In this document: in pieces, positions 49,769-59,316 of the stretch | How the letters are laid out: the number at the start of each line of letters is the position of its first letter | Numbering within the stretch: position 1 is the stretch's first letter | Assembly: GCA_963748405.1 (NCBI GenBank) | Contig: CAVVIT010000008.1 | Location: 248,001 to 312,000 of the forward strand | Origin: Fen-1273 sp963748405 | Lineage (GTDB): Bacteria > Bacteroidota > Ignavibacteria > UBA10030 > UBA6906 | DNA length: 64,000 bases | Reading direction: 5' to 3' | Program-made: the position numbers and the translations under genes | The notes under the pieces: generated by a model | Database searches by the model: none | The model's input: only the letters and a program-made list of their open reading frames with translations | Told to the model about the DNA's origin: nothing

Positions 49769-51331
49769 TCAGGCGGCGCTGATCTGCCGCCATCGCCCTC
49801 CGAGCGCCGCCGCAAAGAGTATGACACCCGCAAGTGCGAACGTCGCGGGCGCTCCCGCGGACACCGCCGCATCCGTCGTCACGAGGAAATCGATCGACGG
49901 CGTGTGATGGAGGGGGCCGATGTACCAGAATGCCACGTAGATTGCCTCGAATGTCTTGCTCGTCCCGCTCCACACCCCGAGGGCGAGCGCGAGCGAAGGG
50001 ATGAAGACCAGGCCGGCCGTGACCTCGATGATGCCTGCGAGGTTCCCGTCGATCGCCAGTCTCAGGAGCACGCCGGACGCGAACAGCAGCGCGAGCGCAA
50101 ATCCCGCGCCCCATGTCGCGGGAACCTGCCTGGAAAGCGGTCCGGGCGACGAGAAGAGTATGCTTCCCGTGCGGAACCGTTTCTCCCGCGTCCCCATTCC
50201 TGACCAGAGGAGGACGGGCCATAGCATCAGGAAGGGATAGATGTCCGCGCGGGCGGACTGCGGATCCATGGTTGCGGACGGCAGCCAGAGTCCCAGCGCG
50301 CCCGCGTAATACCACCATGGAAGCCCCTGGAGCATAAGCCGGAGTTCGGCGACGAGTATCCGTCCCTGGACGAACCGTCCAAAGAGTGCCTCAAAGGGAA
50401 CCAGTATCAACGCGGGAATCTTCTGAAGGGGAGAGCCGGCAATCCTGTCCAGGAATCTCCGTATTCTTCCCCGGCGTTTTCGGATCGCTTTTGATGAAAA
50501 CCGGTCAAAGAGTCCTGCGGCGATGAGGGAGAGCGCGAGCCCGTAGGCCGCGGGATATCCCCTCATACCGATGTTCCCTGCCGTCAGGGGCAGCCCTTCC
50601 CATACCATTGGCTTCGAGCCGCTGTATTCCCGTGCCCCTGTTCCTATGGAGAACGTGCCGTCGTAACCGGGCACGGTCCGTCGGGCGCAGGTCTGGATGT
50701 CCTCAATCGCGAGTCTCATGCCGAAGACGTCCGTGAATCTCAGGTCTGTTTCCATCGGTACGACGATGAGCGCGGAGAACGCGAAGAAGAACAGGACGTT
50801 CCCGAAACCTCCCCGGAGAAGTTTCACGCTCTCGAAGAACACCGCGAGCCCCGCCACGAAGAACATCGCGGGAAGCGCGAGGAAGACGAACGGCGAGACC
50901 ATCGCGGGGATGTCGAGGTCGCTTCCGCGCAGCGCCTGGAGGAGGACCGCGGCGGCGGCAAGTATGGCGGTAACGATCGCGAGGACCGCGAAGTTGGAGA
51001 GCAGTTTCCCGATCATGTAGAGCACGGTGCTCACCGGGGTCCCGGCAAGTATCTGCCCCACGCCCGTCGTCCGGTCTCTCTCGATCGCGTTCTTGACCAC
51101 GTAGAAGCCGACGAGCCCGACGAACGTCACGGTGCAGAGCGCCATGGCCATCCCCGTCCAGGCGGAATTCGGCACGGGCTGGCAGTTTCCCATGTGGACG
51201 CTGATCGTCCCGTCCCAGACAAGGTAAACGAGGTACAGAGTCGCGGCGATCGTGACGAGGAAGCTGTACCGCCGGGTCCGCTCCCGGATGTCGGCCTTCA
51301 TCAGCTCGGCGATGACCCTCAGCGCGCTCAC
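49769..51331 (-). CDS. ABC-2 type transporter permease
   Basis: The 520-residue protein has about twelve hydrophobic segments. The first follows RVIAELMKADIRERTRRYSF, and FVGLVGFYVVKNAIERDRTT with VGQILAGTPVSTVLYMIGKL is a typical ABC-2 permease stretch. It overlaps the ATPase gene by four bases, so the two form a transporter. The substrate is unknown. In the same coupled unit is an exported amidohydrolase. Confidence 0.82.
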   Translation of the reverse strand: MSALRVIAELMKADIRERTRRYSFLVTIAATLYLVYLVWDGTISVHMGNCQPVPNSAWTGMAMALCTVTFVGLVGFYVVKNAIERDRTTGVGQILAGTPVSTVLYMIGKLLSNFAVLAIVTAILAAAAVLLQALRGSDLDIPAMVSPFVFLALPAMFFVAGLAVFFESVKLLRGGFGNVLFFFAFSALIVVPMETDLRFTDVFGMRLAIEDIQTCARRTVPGYDGTFSIGTGAREYSGSKPMVWEGLPLTAGNIGMRGYPAAYGLALSLIAAGLFDRFSSKAIRKRRGRIRRFLDRIAGSPLQKIPALILVPFEALFGRFVQGRILVAELRLMLQGLPWWYYAGALGLWLPSATMDPQSARADIYPFLMLWPVLLWSGMGTREKRFRTGSILFSSPGPLSRQVPATWGAGFALALLFASGVLLRLAIDGNLAGIIEVTAGLVFIPSLALALGVWSGTSKTFEAIYVAFWYIGPLHHTPSIDFLVTTDAAVSAGAPATFALAGVILFAAALGGRWRQISAA

Positions 51332-52212
51332 GTGACCCCCTCCGACCGCGCGCCGGCGACGAGATGCAGGTACGCGTCTTCAAGCGACGGTTCTGCGGCG
51401 TGGGCATCCGCCGAGGGAGGTTCGGCAGCGATGACGCGGCACGACACCCCGTCGCTCCTCCGTATCGTCCCGCTGACGAGGAACCGGGAGCGGAGCATGA
51501 CGAGCTCCGCGCTCGGAACGGTCCACTCCCACACCTTGCCCCTGACCTCCGCGAGGAGGGCTTCGGGCGACGAGTGGGCGACGAGCGTTCCTTTGACGAT
51601 CACCGCGATGTCGGTGGCGACGGCTTCGACGTCGGAGACGATGTGCGTGGAGAGTATTACGACCCTCTCTCCCGAGAGATCGGACAGGAGATTCCTGAAC
51701 CGGACGCGTTCTTCCGGATCAAGTCCGGCCGTCGGTTCGTCGACGATGAGGAGCTGCGGATCGTTCAGCAGTGCCTGCGCGATCCCGACCCGCTGTCTCA
51801 TGCCGCCGGAAAAGCTTCCCAGCCGCTGGTTCCGGTCGCCGTCGAGGTTGACGAGAAGAAGCAGCTCGTCAATCCGTTTGCGCGTGGCACGGGCGTCCAG
51901 CCCCTTTGCCGCCGCGATGTAGCTCAGGAACTCGACGGGGGTCAGGTTGGGGTACACGCCGAAGTCCTGCGGAAGGTATCCCAGCACCCTGCGGAGGCCG
52001 TCCGGAGAACGGGCGATGTCCGTGCCGTTCCACGTGACCTTTCCTCCCGTCGGCTTTGCGATCGTCGCCAGGATCTTCATGAGCGTGGACTTTCCCGCCC
52101 CGTTCGGACCGAGGAGGCCGATCACCCCGCTCGTAAGCGGGAGGGAAAACTCCCGGAGCCCCCAGATGTCCGCGGTGTACCGCTTGCTGACGTTGTCAAT
52201 AACGAGGTTCAT
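51328..52212 (-). CDS. ABC transporter ATPase
   Basis: The 294-residue protein has Walker A GLLGPNGAGKSTLMKIL, the Q loop in GYLPQDFGVYPNLTPVEF, signature SFSGGMRQRVGIAQALL and Walker B LLIVDEPTAGLDPEE. It is of the drug/lantibiotic-export type (similar in build to CcmA/YydI). Its start overlaps the amidohydrolase stop by four bases and its stop overlaps the permease start by four bases. The C-terminal 60 residues form an extra regulatory region. Confidence 0.88.
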   Translation of the reverse strand: MNLVIDNVSKRYTADIWGLREFSLPLTSGVIGLLGPNGAGKSTLMKILATIAKPTGGKVTWNGTDIARSPDGLRRVLGYLPQDFGVYPNLTPVEFLSYIAAAKGLDARATRKRIDELLLLVNLDGDRNQRLGSFSGGMRQRVGIAQALLNDPQLLIVDEPTAGLDPEERVRFRNLLSDLSGERVVILSTHIVSDVEAVATDIAVIVKGTLVAHSSPEALLAEVRGKVWEWTVPSAELVMLRSRFLVSGTIRRSDGVSCRVIAAEPPSADAHAAEPSLEDAYLHLVAGARSEGVT

Positions 52213-53873
52213 GGTTTCCCGTAGATGATGCGCCCGTCGAACACCGTCATGACCACCCGCGCGTCCGCGATCCGGACCGGATCGACGGTGAGTATGTCCA
52301 TGGAGAGCACGGCGATGTCCGCGACCTTCCCGGGCTCGATCGAGCCCTTGGTCGTTTCCTCGAAGCTCGCGTATGCCGACCCCATCGTGTATGCGCGAAT
52401 CGCCTCCGCGACGGTGATCTTCTGCTCCGGTATCCAGCCCCCCGGGTGAGCGCCGTCGAGCGTCCTTCGCGTCGCTGCCGCGTAAATTCCCATCAGCGGG
52501 TCCATGGGGGCGACGGACCAGTCGGACCCGAATGCGAGCGTGGCGCCCGCATCAAGGAGGCTGCGGAACGCGTACGCCCCTTTCGCCCGTTCGGGACCGA
52601 TCCGTCCTTCCGCCCAGCGGCCGTCGTCGATGGCGTGATACGGCTGCATCGACGCGATCACGCGGAGCCGGGCGAACCGGGGGATATCGTCCGCTCTCAG
52701 GTGCTGGGCGTGCTCGATCCTGAATCGCCGGTCCCTCTCGCCGTTGCGCTGTTCCGCCTTTTCGAACATCCCGAGAATGATGTTGTTCGCCCTGTCCCCG
52801 ATCGCGTGCACCGCCACCTGGAGCCCCGCGCTGTCGGCCCCGAGAATGTTGTCCAGCATCTTGCTCTCGGGGATCATCTGTTCGTTGGCCAGCCCGGAAT
52901 TTCCGGGGGCGTCCAGGTACGGGTCGAAGAACAGGGCGGTCGTTGATCCGAGCGACCCGTCCGCGAAGCCCTTGAGTCCGCCGATCTTCAGGGTCTGGCC
53001 CCCGAACGATGAACGGATCCCCGCATCCGCAAGCCGTCTCCACGTTCCGAGGGGCTGGTGTGCATAGATACGGATTGTCAGCTCGTTTGTGACAAGAAGT
53101 TTCTGATATACCTCCAGGTAGGCCGGCGCGCCGGACATGTCCTGCACGCTCGTGACGCCATGCTCGGCGGCGTACTTCATGGCCGCGCGCAGTGCCGAGG
53201 TGATCTCTTCCTCGCTCATGTCGGGGATGACGCCGTAGACCGCGTTCATGGCGGCGTCCTTGAGTATACCGGTCGGCTCGCCCCGGCTGTCGCGGACGAT
53301 GGTTCCACCGGGGGGATCAGGCGTTTCCCGCGTGATCCCGGCCGCCCTGAGCGCCAGGGAGTTCGCCAGGCACATGTGCCCGTCGAGCCGGTTGACGAAG
53401 ACAGGATTGTCGGGCGTCACCGCGTCGATGAGCTGCCGCGTGGGGAGACGGGCGGGGGTCCAGTTTTCGTGGTCCCAGTCTCCTCCGGTGATCCATCGTC
53501 CTGGTCTCAGCGACGATGCGAATTTCCGCATCCGTTCCCTGAATTCCTCCTCCGTGCGGGCGTCGCGGAGCTGGACGCTGGAGATGCCCGCCCCGCCGTC
53601 GATGAGGTGAACGTGGGCGTCGTTGAACCCGGGGACGGCAAGCCGGCCACGGAGATCGACGACCCGTGTCCCTTTTCCCGCGAGCGGCATGATCTCCGCG
53701 GCGGTTCCGACGGCGGTGATCCTCCCCCCCGTGCAGGCGACCGCCTCGGCGAGCGGGAGGGCGGGATTGACCGTCCATATTTTTCCGTTGGTGAGAATGA
53801 GGTCGGGCTGCGCGAAAGCGGATGAGAACAGGGCCGGAACGGCGAGAATGAGCGGCAGAAGGAGAGTCTTCAT
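52209..53873 (-). CDS. YtcJ-like exported amidohydrolase
   Basis: ATG 53873 opens a good signal peptide (MKTLLLPLILAVPALFSSAF), better than the frame start at 53921; the product is 554 residues. It matches amidohydrolase family 3. VPGFNDAHVHLIDGG supplies the first two metal-binding histidines, and VAVHAIGDRANN and IEHAQHL provide later ones. The essential Asp is in LAFGSDWSVAPMDP. KGSIEPGKVADIAVL is the C-terminal beta-domain hallmark. It hydrolyses an amide or similar bond in the periplasm or at the surface. It is translationally coupled to the ABC transporter genes, which may export or import its substrate or product. Confidence 0.88.
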   Translation of the reverse strand: MKTLLLPLILAVPALFSSAFAQPDLILTNGKIWTVNPALPLAEAVACTGGRITAVGTAAEIMPLAGKGTRVVDLRGRLAVPGFNDAHVHLIDGGAGISSVQLRDARTEEEFRERMRKFASSLRPGRWITGGDWDHENWTPARLPTRQLIDAVTPDNPVFVNRLDGHMCLANSLALRAAGITRETPDPPGGTIVRDSRGEPTGILKDAAMNAVYGVIPDMSEEEITSALRAAMKYAAEHGVTSVQDMSGAPAYLEVYQKLLVTNELTIRIYAHQPLGTWRRLADAGIRSSFGGQTLKIGGLKGFADGSLGSTTALFFDPYLDAPGNSGLANEQMIPESKMLDNILGADSAGLQVAVHAIGDRANNIILGMFEKAEQRNGERDRRFRIEHAQHLRADDIPRFARLRVIASMQPYHAIDDGRWAEGRIGPERAKGAYAFRSLLDAGATLAFGSDWSVAPMDPLMGIYAAATRRTLDGAHPGGWIPEQKITVAEAIRAYTMGSAYASFEETTKGSIEPGKVADIAVLSMDILTVDPVRIADARVVMTVFDGRIIYGKP

Positions 53874-53960
53874 GACCAGTGGGGGGGAAGTTGTCTGATG
53901 TGAAAGCGAGCGCGTCGACAAGATAGTGCGTTTTGACGAAACTCACCACCTCTCCGGGCA

Positions 53961-53991
53961 TTCCCGGGAACCCATGTTCCCGGGAACCCAT
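53961..53991. repeat. Two tandem TTCCCGGGAACCCAT repeats
   Basis: Two exact 15-bp copies (53961-53975 and 53977-53991) with a 16-bp period, each centred on the palindrome TTCCCGGGAA. They lie in the 257-bp gap between the amidohydrolase operon and the divergent membrane protein gene, a natural place for a regulator to bind. Confidence 0.7.
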
Positions 53992-54130
53992 TCCATGGAC
54001 CCCCCGGCTCCGGATCATTGTGTCTTCCGCTGAAATTCTGTACGTTGTCGAATGCAGACAGGTTCATTGACATGCCTTCACCGCCGTGTGTCCGGAGGGG
54101 GAGGCATTTCCATTTTAACCGGAGCGGAAA

Positions 54131-54484
54131 ATGAAAAAGCACATCGAACTCGTCGGAATCCTCCAGCTGGTATACAGCGGCATCGCTCTGTGTCTTGCCG
54201 CGTTCTTCTTTATGCTGTTGTCCGGGATCGGGCTGATTACGCATAACGCGGTGGCGATGGGGGTCCTGGGAACGGTCGGAATCGTCGTGTGCATAATGAT
54301 CTCCGTTCTGGCCATTCCGGGGATCATCGCCGGGATCGGGCTCCTGAAAATGAAGTCCTGGGCAAGGGTGCTCGCGATCATCGTCGCCTGCCTGAACCTG
54401 CTCCATATTCCGTTCGGGACGGCGCTCGGCATTTACACGCTCTGGGTCCTCCTGAACGACGAATCCCGGTCGTTGCTGTCATGA
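54131..54484 (+). CDS. Small four-helix membrane protein
   Basis: The ATG follows a CGGAGCGG site. The 117-residue protein has about four hydrophobic segments (LVGILQLVYSGIALCLAAFF, VLGTVGIVVCIMISVLAIPG, IIAGIGLLKMKSWARVLAII, LNLLHIPFGTALGIYTLWVL) and a short polar tail. This build is common among uncharacterised bacterial membrane proteins. Its stop overlaps the start of the peptidase gene, so the two are made together. Confidence 0.7.
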   Translation: MKKHIELVGILQLVYSGIALCLAAFFFMLLSGIGLITHNAVAMGVLGTVGIVVCIMISVLAIPGIIAGIGLLKMKSWARVLAIIVACLNLLHIPFGTALGIYTLWVLLNDESRSLLS

Positions 54485-55761
54485 TCCACCGGGTGATCCT
54501 GTTCGTCGTCCTGTACGCGTGCACGGCGAGTGCTCAGAACGGGGAGCTCTTCAGGAAGCTCAAAGCGCTTCCGGACGTCGTCGAAGTCGTCGCCATGAAA
54601 ACGGACACGATGTTCCGTGCGGGGTACGAGCTCCGCGTCCGGCAGCCGCTCGATCACGAGAACCCGGGAGGGGCGTCGTTCCTTCAGTCCGTCTACATCG
54701 CGCACGTGGACGAATCGAAGCCGGTCCTCTTCGAAACCGAGGGGTACTCCGTGCACGGGGGAGGGAGGCCGAGGGAGCTCGCCTCGCTCCTCCGCTGCAA
54801 CCAGGTCGTCGTCGAGCACAGGTTTTTCGGCAAATCGGCCCCCGACTCGCTCCCGTGGAAGTACCTGACCACGAAGCAGGCCGCCGGCGATCATCATCAT
54901 ATCGCCGTTCTCCTGAAGACGATCTACACGGGTAAATGGGTCAGCAGCGGCACGAGCAAGGGGGGGCAGACGACGCTCTTCTACCGGTATTATTACCCGC
55001 TCGACGTCGACGCGAGCGTGGCGTATGTCGCCCCGGTTAATCTCTCCCGGGAAGACCCGCGCATCCTGAAGTTTCTCCGGACCGTGGGCACGGCGGAGGA
55101 GAGGAACAGGATCCGGGAATTCCAGGTCGCGCTCTTGAAAAGAGAACGGGAGATCCTCCCGCTGATGGACAGGGTGGCGGAAAAGGAAAACCTTACGTTT
55201 TCGATCGGGAAGCCGATGGCGTACGAATACAGCGTCCTGGAATTCCCGTGCGCGTTCTGGCAGTACGGCAGCTCCGTCTCATCGATCCCCCCTCTGGACG
55301 CTCCCCCCGACACGATGCTCGGCTATCTCGACAGGGTTGCCAGTCTCTTCTATTACTCCGACCAGGGGATACGGGCCTACCAGCCTTTCCAGTATCAGGC
55401 CTACACGGAAATCGGTTATTACGGATACGACATCACGGATTTCCGGGGATTGTTGACGGCGGTGAAGGATCCCACGAACGTCATCCTTGCCCCGAAGAAC
55501 GCGGACCTCACGTTCAATCCTTCCCTGATGTACAACGTCTACACCTGGCTGAGGGACCACGGGAATAACATCATCTACATTTACGGTGAGACGGATCTCT
55601 GGGGGGCGACGGCGATGGAGCTTTCCGGCAAGACCAACGCGGTCAAGGTCGTCAAGCCCGGGGGTTCGCACCGCACCCGCATCGCCACTCTCCCCCCCGA
55701 TCAGCAGAAGACGGTGTATTCGGCTCTTGAGGAGTGGCTCGGCGTGAAAATCACTCCGTGA
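54481..55761 (+). CDS. S37-type (PS-10) secreted tripeptidyl aminopeptidase-like protein
   Basis: The 426-residue protein has a signal peptide (MIHRVILFVVLYACTASA) and the PS-10/S37 pattern. RVRQPLDHENPGGASFLQSV and KPVLFETEGYSVHGGGRPRE lead to VVEHRFFGKSAP and the nucleophile Ser159 in SSGTSKGGQTTLFYRYYYP. The final His lies near VVKPGGSHRTRI. It is an alpha/beta-hydrolase serine peptidase that likely cuts tripeptides or proline-containing peptides outside the cytoplasm. The start overlaps the preceding stop (ATGA). Confidence 0.85.
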   Translation: MIHRVILFVVLYACTASAQNGELFRKLKALPDVVEVVAMKTDTMFRAGYELRVRQPLDHENPGGASFLQSVYIAHVDESKPVLFETEGYSVHGGGRPRELASLLRCNQVVVEHRFFGKSAPDSLPWKYLTTKQAAGDHHHIAVLLKTIYTGKWVSSGTSKGGQTTLFYRYYYPLDVDASVAYVAPVNLSREDPRILKFLRTVGTAEERNRIREFQVALLKREREILPLMDRVAEKENLTFSIGKPMAYEYSVLEFPCAFWQYGSSVSSIPPLDAPPDTMLGYLDRVASLFYYSDQGIRAYQPFQYQAYTEIGYYGYDITDFRGLLTAVKDPTNVILAPKNADLTFNPSLMYNVYTWLRDHGNNIIYIYGETDLWGATAMELSGKTNAVKVVKPGGSHRTRIATLPPDQQKTVYSALEEWLGVKITP

Positions 55762-55806
55762 AACACGCCCGGGTTCGTCCCCTCTTCCGGTGCGCCGCGG
55801 CGACGG

Positions 55807-57546
55807 CTACTTTCCCGGGGAGGGGAGCTTCTTCAACATGGAGCGCGCGTCGGTGCTTCCCATCGCGGCGGCTTTCTGGAAATATCGGCGGGCCCCCTCG
55901 GCATCCCCGGCATCAAGGTAGACGGCACCCAGCCCGTACCAGGGGACCGATGACTCCGGTACGATCCGGCTCGCCCGGGTAAACATCCCGAGCGCCTCTT
56001 TTTTCCAGTATGCGCCTGACGGCGATCCCGATCTCCAGGAACACTCGTAGCCGACGGCGCAGTATGCCGAGGCAAGCCGGAGTTGTTCGTTCGAATAGCG
56101 CCGCGAGGCTTTTTCGTTGTGCATCAGCTCCGGGATCCATCCGGCTTCGTCCTCGAGAAGATGCCTCCGGAAGGTTTCGACCGCCCTTTCCGGTTGTCCC
56201 AGATTGACAAACGTGTACTGGATGGTCCAGTACAGCGATGGATAATTCGCGGGGGGCAGACTCAATGCCTTCTCGAACCATTCAACCGCCTTTGCGGTAT
56301 CGGCGCGGTTGGCGTAGGCCTGTCCGGTGAGAAATGCGGGAACGACGCTCCCGGGCCTCCGCAGGGCCGCCTTCTGAAACCTCTCCACGGCATCCGGGGA
56401 TGAGGCACGCTGGTACGACGTGAGGTAGGGCAGGCCGAGGAGGTACATGAGGGCATCGTTGTCCGGCATCCTCTCGTAGACCCGGTCGAGGAACTCCCGG
56501 GGGAACCGCACATACGCCCCGCAGCCGGCGGTCCCGAGATCGAATGCCTGCAGGTATTCATCGAGTGCGCTTGCCGTGTCCCCCTCTTCGATGTCGACCT
56601 GCGCGATCATAAGGCGGGCATCGGCGCATGTGGAGTCGATCGCGAGCGCCCGTGATGCGAAGTCCCTGACGATCGCCGGATGATACAGCGACACGGCGCG
56701 CAGGGCCGAGCGCACCGTGGGTTTCACCAGGGGCGGAACCTGCTTCCGAAGCGACGCGAACCTTCCGAGGAGCTTGCGCTCGGAGGCTTCGTCGTCGTAG
56801 TGGCCGGCAAGCTGCAGGTATTCGTGTGCGTATGTCAGTCCGAGCCGGCCCGCATTTTCGAAACAGGCGTACGCGACGGTGACGTTTCCGGTGTCCAGGA
56901 ACGCCTCGCCGAGCGCCAGGTACGCCCGGGCGTTCAGCGAGTCGTACAGGATCGATTTATTCAGCGCGTCAAGCGCCCGGACCGAGCGGTTCGTCTTCAA
57001 CAACGAACAGCCGAGTCCGTAATAGCCTTCAGCCGATGAGGGGTCGACGAGGAGCGACGTATCGAACGCCGCCGTGGCCTTTGCGTACATCGAATCGCCG
57101 TTATATCCGGCTCCCAGCGCCATGTACAGCCGGCCGAGCATGCGCCACGCGGCGGCGTTTTTGCGCTCCAGTGTGATGGCACGTTCGAGGTTCGATGCGG
57201 CGGCCCGGAGCGTGTCGCGGGGGGACATGACGGATGCCCGGTCGAGCCTCCGGCCGACGTTCTTGAGCAGAGAGAGTTGCATGCCGGGACCCCACCAGGC
57301 CATGTTCCGGAAGTCGGTTTCGCGGATGACCGTCCTGTCGAGAACCGCGCCGGCGAGCCGGGCAAGCGTCCCGGCGTCATCGGGCCTGGCTCGGAGCGAG
57401 ATGCTGCAGGCGGTGATCACCGAGTCGAGATCGTGCTCCAGGGATGATGCGGTGCGGAGGGGAACGACGGGGTCGCCCGCGCAGCCTGCCATGGCGAATC
57501 CGCAGGCGCTGGTAAGAAGTATGCGTGTGATTGGCCTCGGGTTCAA
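55807..57546 (-). CDS. TPR-repeat lipoprotein
   Basis: The frame is open from 57669, but the lipoprotein signal (ITRILLTSACGFAMAGC) fits better with TTG 57546 (579 residues). No ribosome-binding site settles it. The mature part is built of TPR-like helix pairs: NAAAWRMLGRLYMALG, SAEGYYGLGCSLLKTN, NARAYLALGEAFLDTG, SVVPAFLTGQAYANRADTAK, SSVPWYGLGAVYLDAGDAEG and others. It is an exported scaffold protein, anchored by lipid, likely holding a partner at the envelope. It converges with the S37 gene and diverges from an ABC exporter. Confidence 0.72.
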   Translation of the reverse strand: MNPRPITRILLTSACGFAMAGCAGDPVVPLRTASSLEHDLDSVITACSISLRARPDDAGTLARLAGAVLDRTVIRETDFRNMAWWGPGMQLSLLKNVGRRLDRASVMSPRDTLRAAASNLERAITLERKNAAAWRMLGRLYMALGAGYNGDSMYAKATAAFDTSLLVDPSSAEGYYGLGCSLLKTNRSVRALDALNKSILYDSLNARAYLALGEAFLDTGNVTVAYACFENAGRLGLTYAHEYLQLAGHYDDEASERKLLGRFASLRKQVPPLVKPTVRSALRAVSLYHPAIVRDFASRALAIDSTCADARLMIAQVDIEEGDTASALDEYLQAFDLGTAGCGAYVRFPREFLDRVYERMPDNDALMYLLGLPYLTSYQRASSPDAVERFQKAALRRPGSVVPAFLTGQAYANRADTAKAVEWFEKALSLPPANYPSLYWTIQYTFVNLGQPERAVETFRRHLLEDEAGWIPELMHNEKASRRYSNEQLRLASAYCAVGYECSWRSGSPSGAYWKKEALGMFTRASRIVPESSVPWYGLGAVYLDAGDAEGARRYFQKAAAMGSTDARSMLKKLPSPGK

Positions 57547-57695
57547 ACGTCTGTACCTTCCGGTATGCGGGGGCACGGGTGTCCAGTGCCGGGTAATGTA
57601 CGGAGTGCGTGTCAAACGGGCAAGGAACAATACCGTCGACGTGCGCGTTCTCACATAGTGACGGCGCACGCCGTCACGCTTTCGGGAGGCTTTCC

Positions 57696-58508
57696 GTGGA
57701 AAAGAACGAAGAAGCCGTACTCACGACTGATGCGCTCACGCGGAGATACGGGGAACTGACCGCGGTAGATGCGCTTGACCTCGCTCTCCGGCCCGGAGAA
57801 GCGTTTGGTCTGCTGGGTCCGAACGGGGCGGGCAAGACGACGGTCATCAAGATGCTCACAACGCTCCTCCCGCCGACGTCGGGGAGTGCCCGCGTGGCGG
57901 GATTCGATGTCGTTCGCCAGCCTGCGCGTGTACGCAGGGTCATCGGTTACGTTCCCCAGCTTCTCTCTGCCGACGGCGCGCTCACGGCCCGGGAGAATCT
58001 CCAGATGTTCGCCCGGCTGTACGACATCCCCCGCGATGGACGCGCGGAGCGGATTCGCGACGCCCTTGCGTTTATGGATCTCGAAGGTGTTCAGGACCGG
58101 CTCGTGAAGACCTACTCGGGTGGGATGATCAGGCGGCTCGAAATCGCCCAGAGCATGCTCCACAGGCCGCGCGTCCTGTTCCTCGACGAGCCGACGGTGG
58201 GGCTTGACCCGATGGCAAGGCACGCGGTGTGGGACCGCATCGCGCAGCTCCGCGCCGGGTACGGCACCACGATCCTCCTGACGACCCATTACATGGACGA
58301 GGCGGAGCATCTGTGTGACCGGGTGGCGTTCATGCACCTGGGAAAGGTAACCGCGATCGGGACGCCGGCTGAGCTGAAACAATCGATTGGTGGCGACGGA
58401 GCGACGCTGGACGACGTCTTCGAACACTACACGGGGGGGACTCTGGATGACGGAGGAACGTATGGCGACACGGTACGAACCCGGCGGAACGCCCGCCGTC
58501 TCGGTTGA
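57696..58508 (+). CDS. DrrA-like ABC transporter ATPase
   Basis: GTG 57696 has a GGGAGG site seven bases upstream; the product is 270 residues. It has Walker A GLLGPNGAGKTTVIKML, the Q loop GYVPQLLSADGALTAREN, signature TYSGGMIRRLEIAQSML and Walker B VLFLDEPTVGLDP. It is close in build to DrrA, the daunorubicin-type export ATPase. The 3' end overlaps the permease gene by about 47 bases in another frame, so its last 15 or so residues are odd. Confidence 0.88.
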   Translation: MEKNEEAVLTTDALTRRYGELTAVDALDLALRPGEAFGLLGPNGAGKTTVIKMLTTLLPPTSGSARVAGFDVVRQPARVRRVIGYVPQLLSADGALTARENLQMFARLYDIPRDGRAERIRDALAFMDLEGVQDRLVKTYSGGMIRRLEIAQSMLHRPRVLFLDEPTVGLDPMARHAVWDRIAQLRAGYGTTILLTTHYMDEAEHLCDRVAFMHLGKVTAIGTPAELKQSIGGDGATLDDVFEHYTGGTLDDGGTYGDTVRTRRNARRLG

Positions 58509-59316
58509 AGATCCCCGCGTTCAGGCGGGAGAACTGCTCGGGGGTTTCATCCGGTACATCCTCAAAACGCTCACCATCGTCACGCTCGAGGTCCGCAAGC
58601 TCCGCCACGATTCGACGGAGATCGTCACCCGGGCGGTTCAGCCGGCTCTCTGGCTGCTGATTTTCGGCGAGGTGTTCACGCAGGTCCGCGCGATCCCCAC
58701 GGGGGACCTGCGCTATATCGATTTCATGGCCCCGGGAATCCTCGCGCAGAGCATCCTGTTTATCTCCATCTTCTACGGGATCGCGATCATCTGGGAGCGC
58801 GATCTGGGGATCATTCACAAGCTTCTCGTGAGTCCGACCCCTCGCACGGCGCTCGTGCTGGGCAAGGCGCTTTCGGCCGGTGTGCGCGGCCTGACGCAGG
58901 CGGTCATTATTTATGTCCTGGCGCTGCTTCTCGGCGTCCGCATTGATTGGAGCCCTCCGTCGTTGCTCGGGGTCCTTGCGGCTGTTATCCTCGGATCGGC
59001 GTTGTTCGCGAGTTTCTCGCTCATCATCGCCTGCATCGTCAAGACACGCGAGCGCTTCATGGGCGTAGGGCAGCTCCTGACAATGCCGCTCTTCTTTGCG
59101 AGCAATGCGATCTATCCCATCGCCATCATGCCCGTATGGCTCCAGTACATCGCGCGGTTCAACCCGCTCACCTACGAGGTGGACGTGCTCCGGGCGCTGA
59201 TGCTCAGCGGGGGAACGAGCGTCTACGGCCTCATTCCCGACTTCGGCGTCCTTCTCGCCGCGACGGTGTTCCTGGTGGTCCTCGGAGGGAAAATGTATCC
59301 CGGCGTCGTGAGATGA
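58462..59316 (+). CDS. DrrB-like ABC-2 permease
   Basis: ATG 58462 is preferred because a GGAGG site lies five bases before it (inside the ATPase gene); ATG 58447 is the alternative. The 284-residue protein has six TM helices of the ABC-2/DrrB type. Landmarks are SILFISIFYGIAIIWERDLG, IHKLLVSPTPRTALVLGKAL and PLFFASNAIYPIAIMPVWLQ. With the preceding ATPase it makes a simple two-gene exporter for a drug-like or lipid-like molecule. Its last 94 bases overlap a convergent zinc-finger gene. Confidence 0.85.
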   Translation: MATRYEPGGTPAVSVEDPRVQAGELLGGFIRYILKTLTIVTLEVRKLRHDSTEIVTRAVQPALWLLIFGEVFTQVRAIPTGDLRYIDFMAPGILAQSILFISIFYGIAIIWERDLGIIHKLLVSPTPRTALVLGKALSAGVRGLTQAVIIYVLALLLGVRIDWSPPSLLGVLAAVILGSALFASFSLIIACIVKTRERFMGVGQLLTMPLFFASNAIYPIAIMPVWLQYIARFNPLTYEVDVLRALMLSGGTSVYGLIPDFGVLLAATVFLVVLGGKMYPGVVR

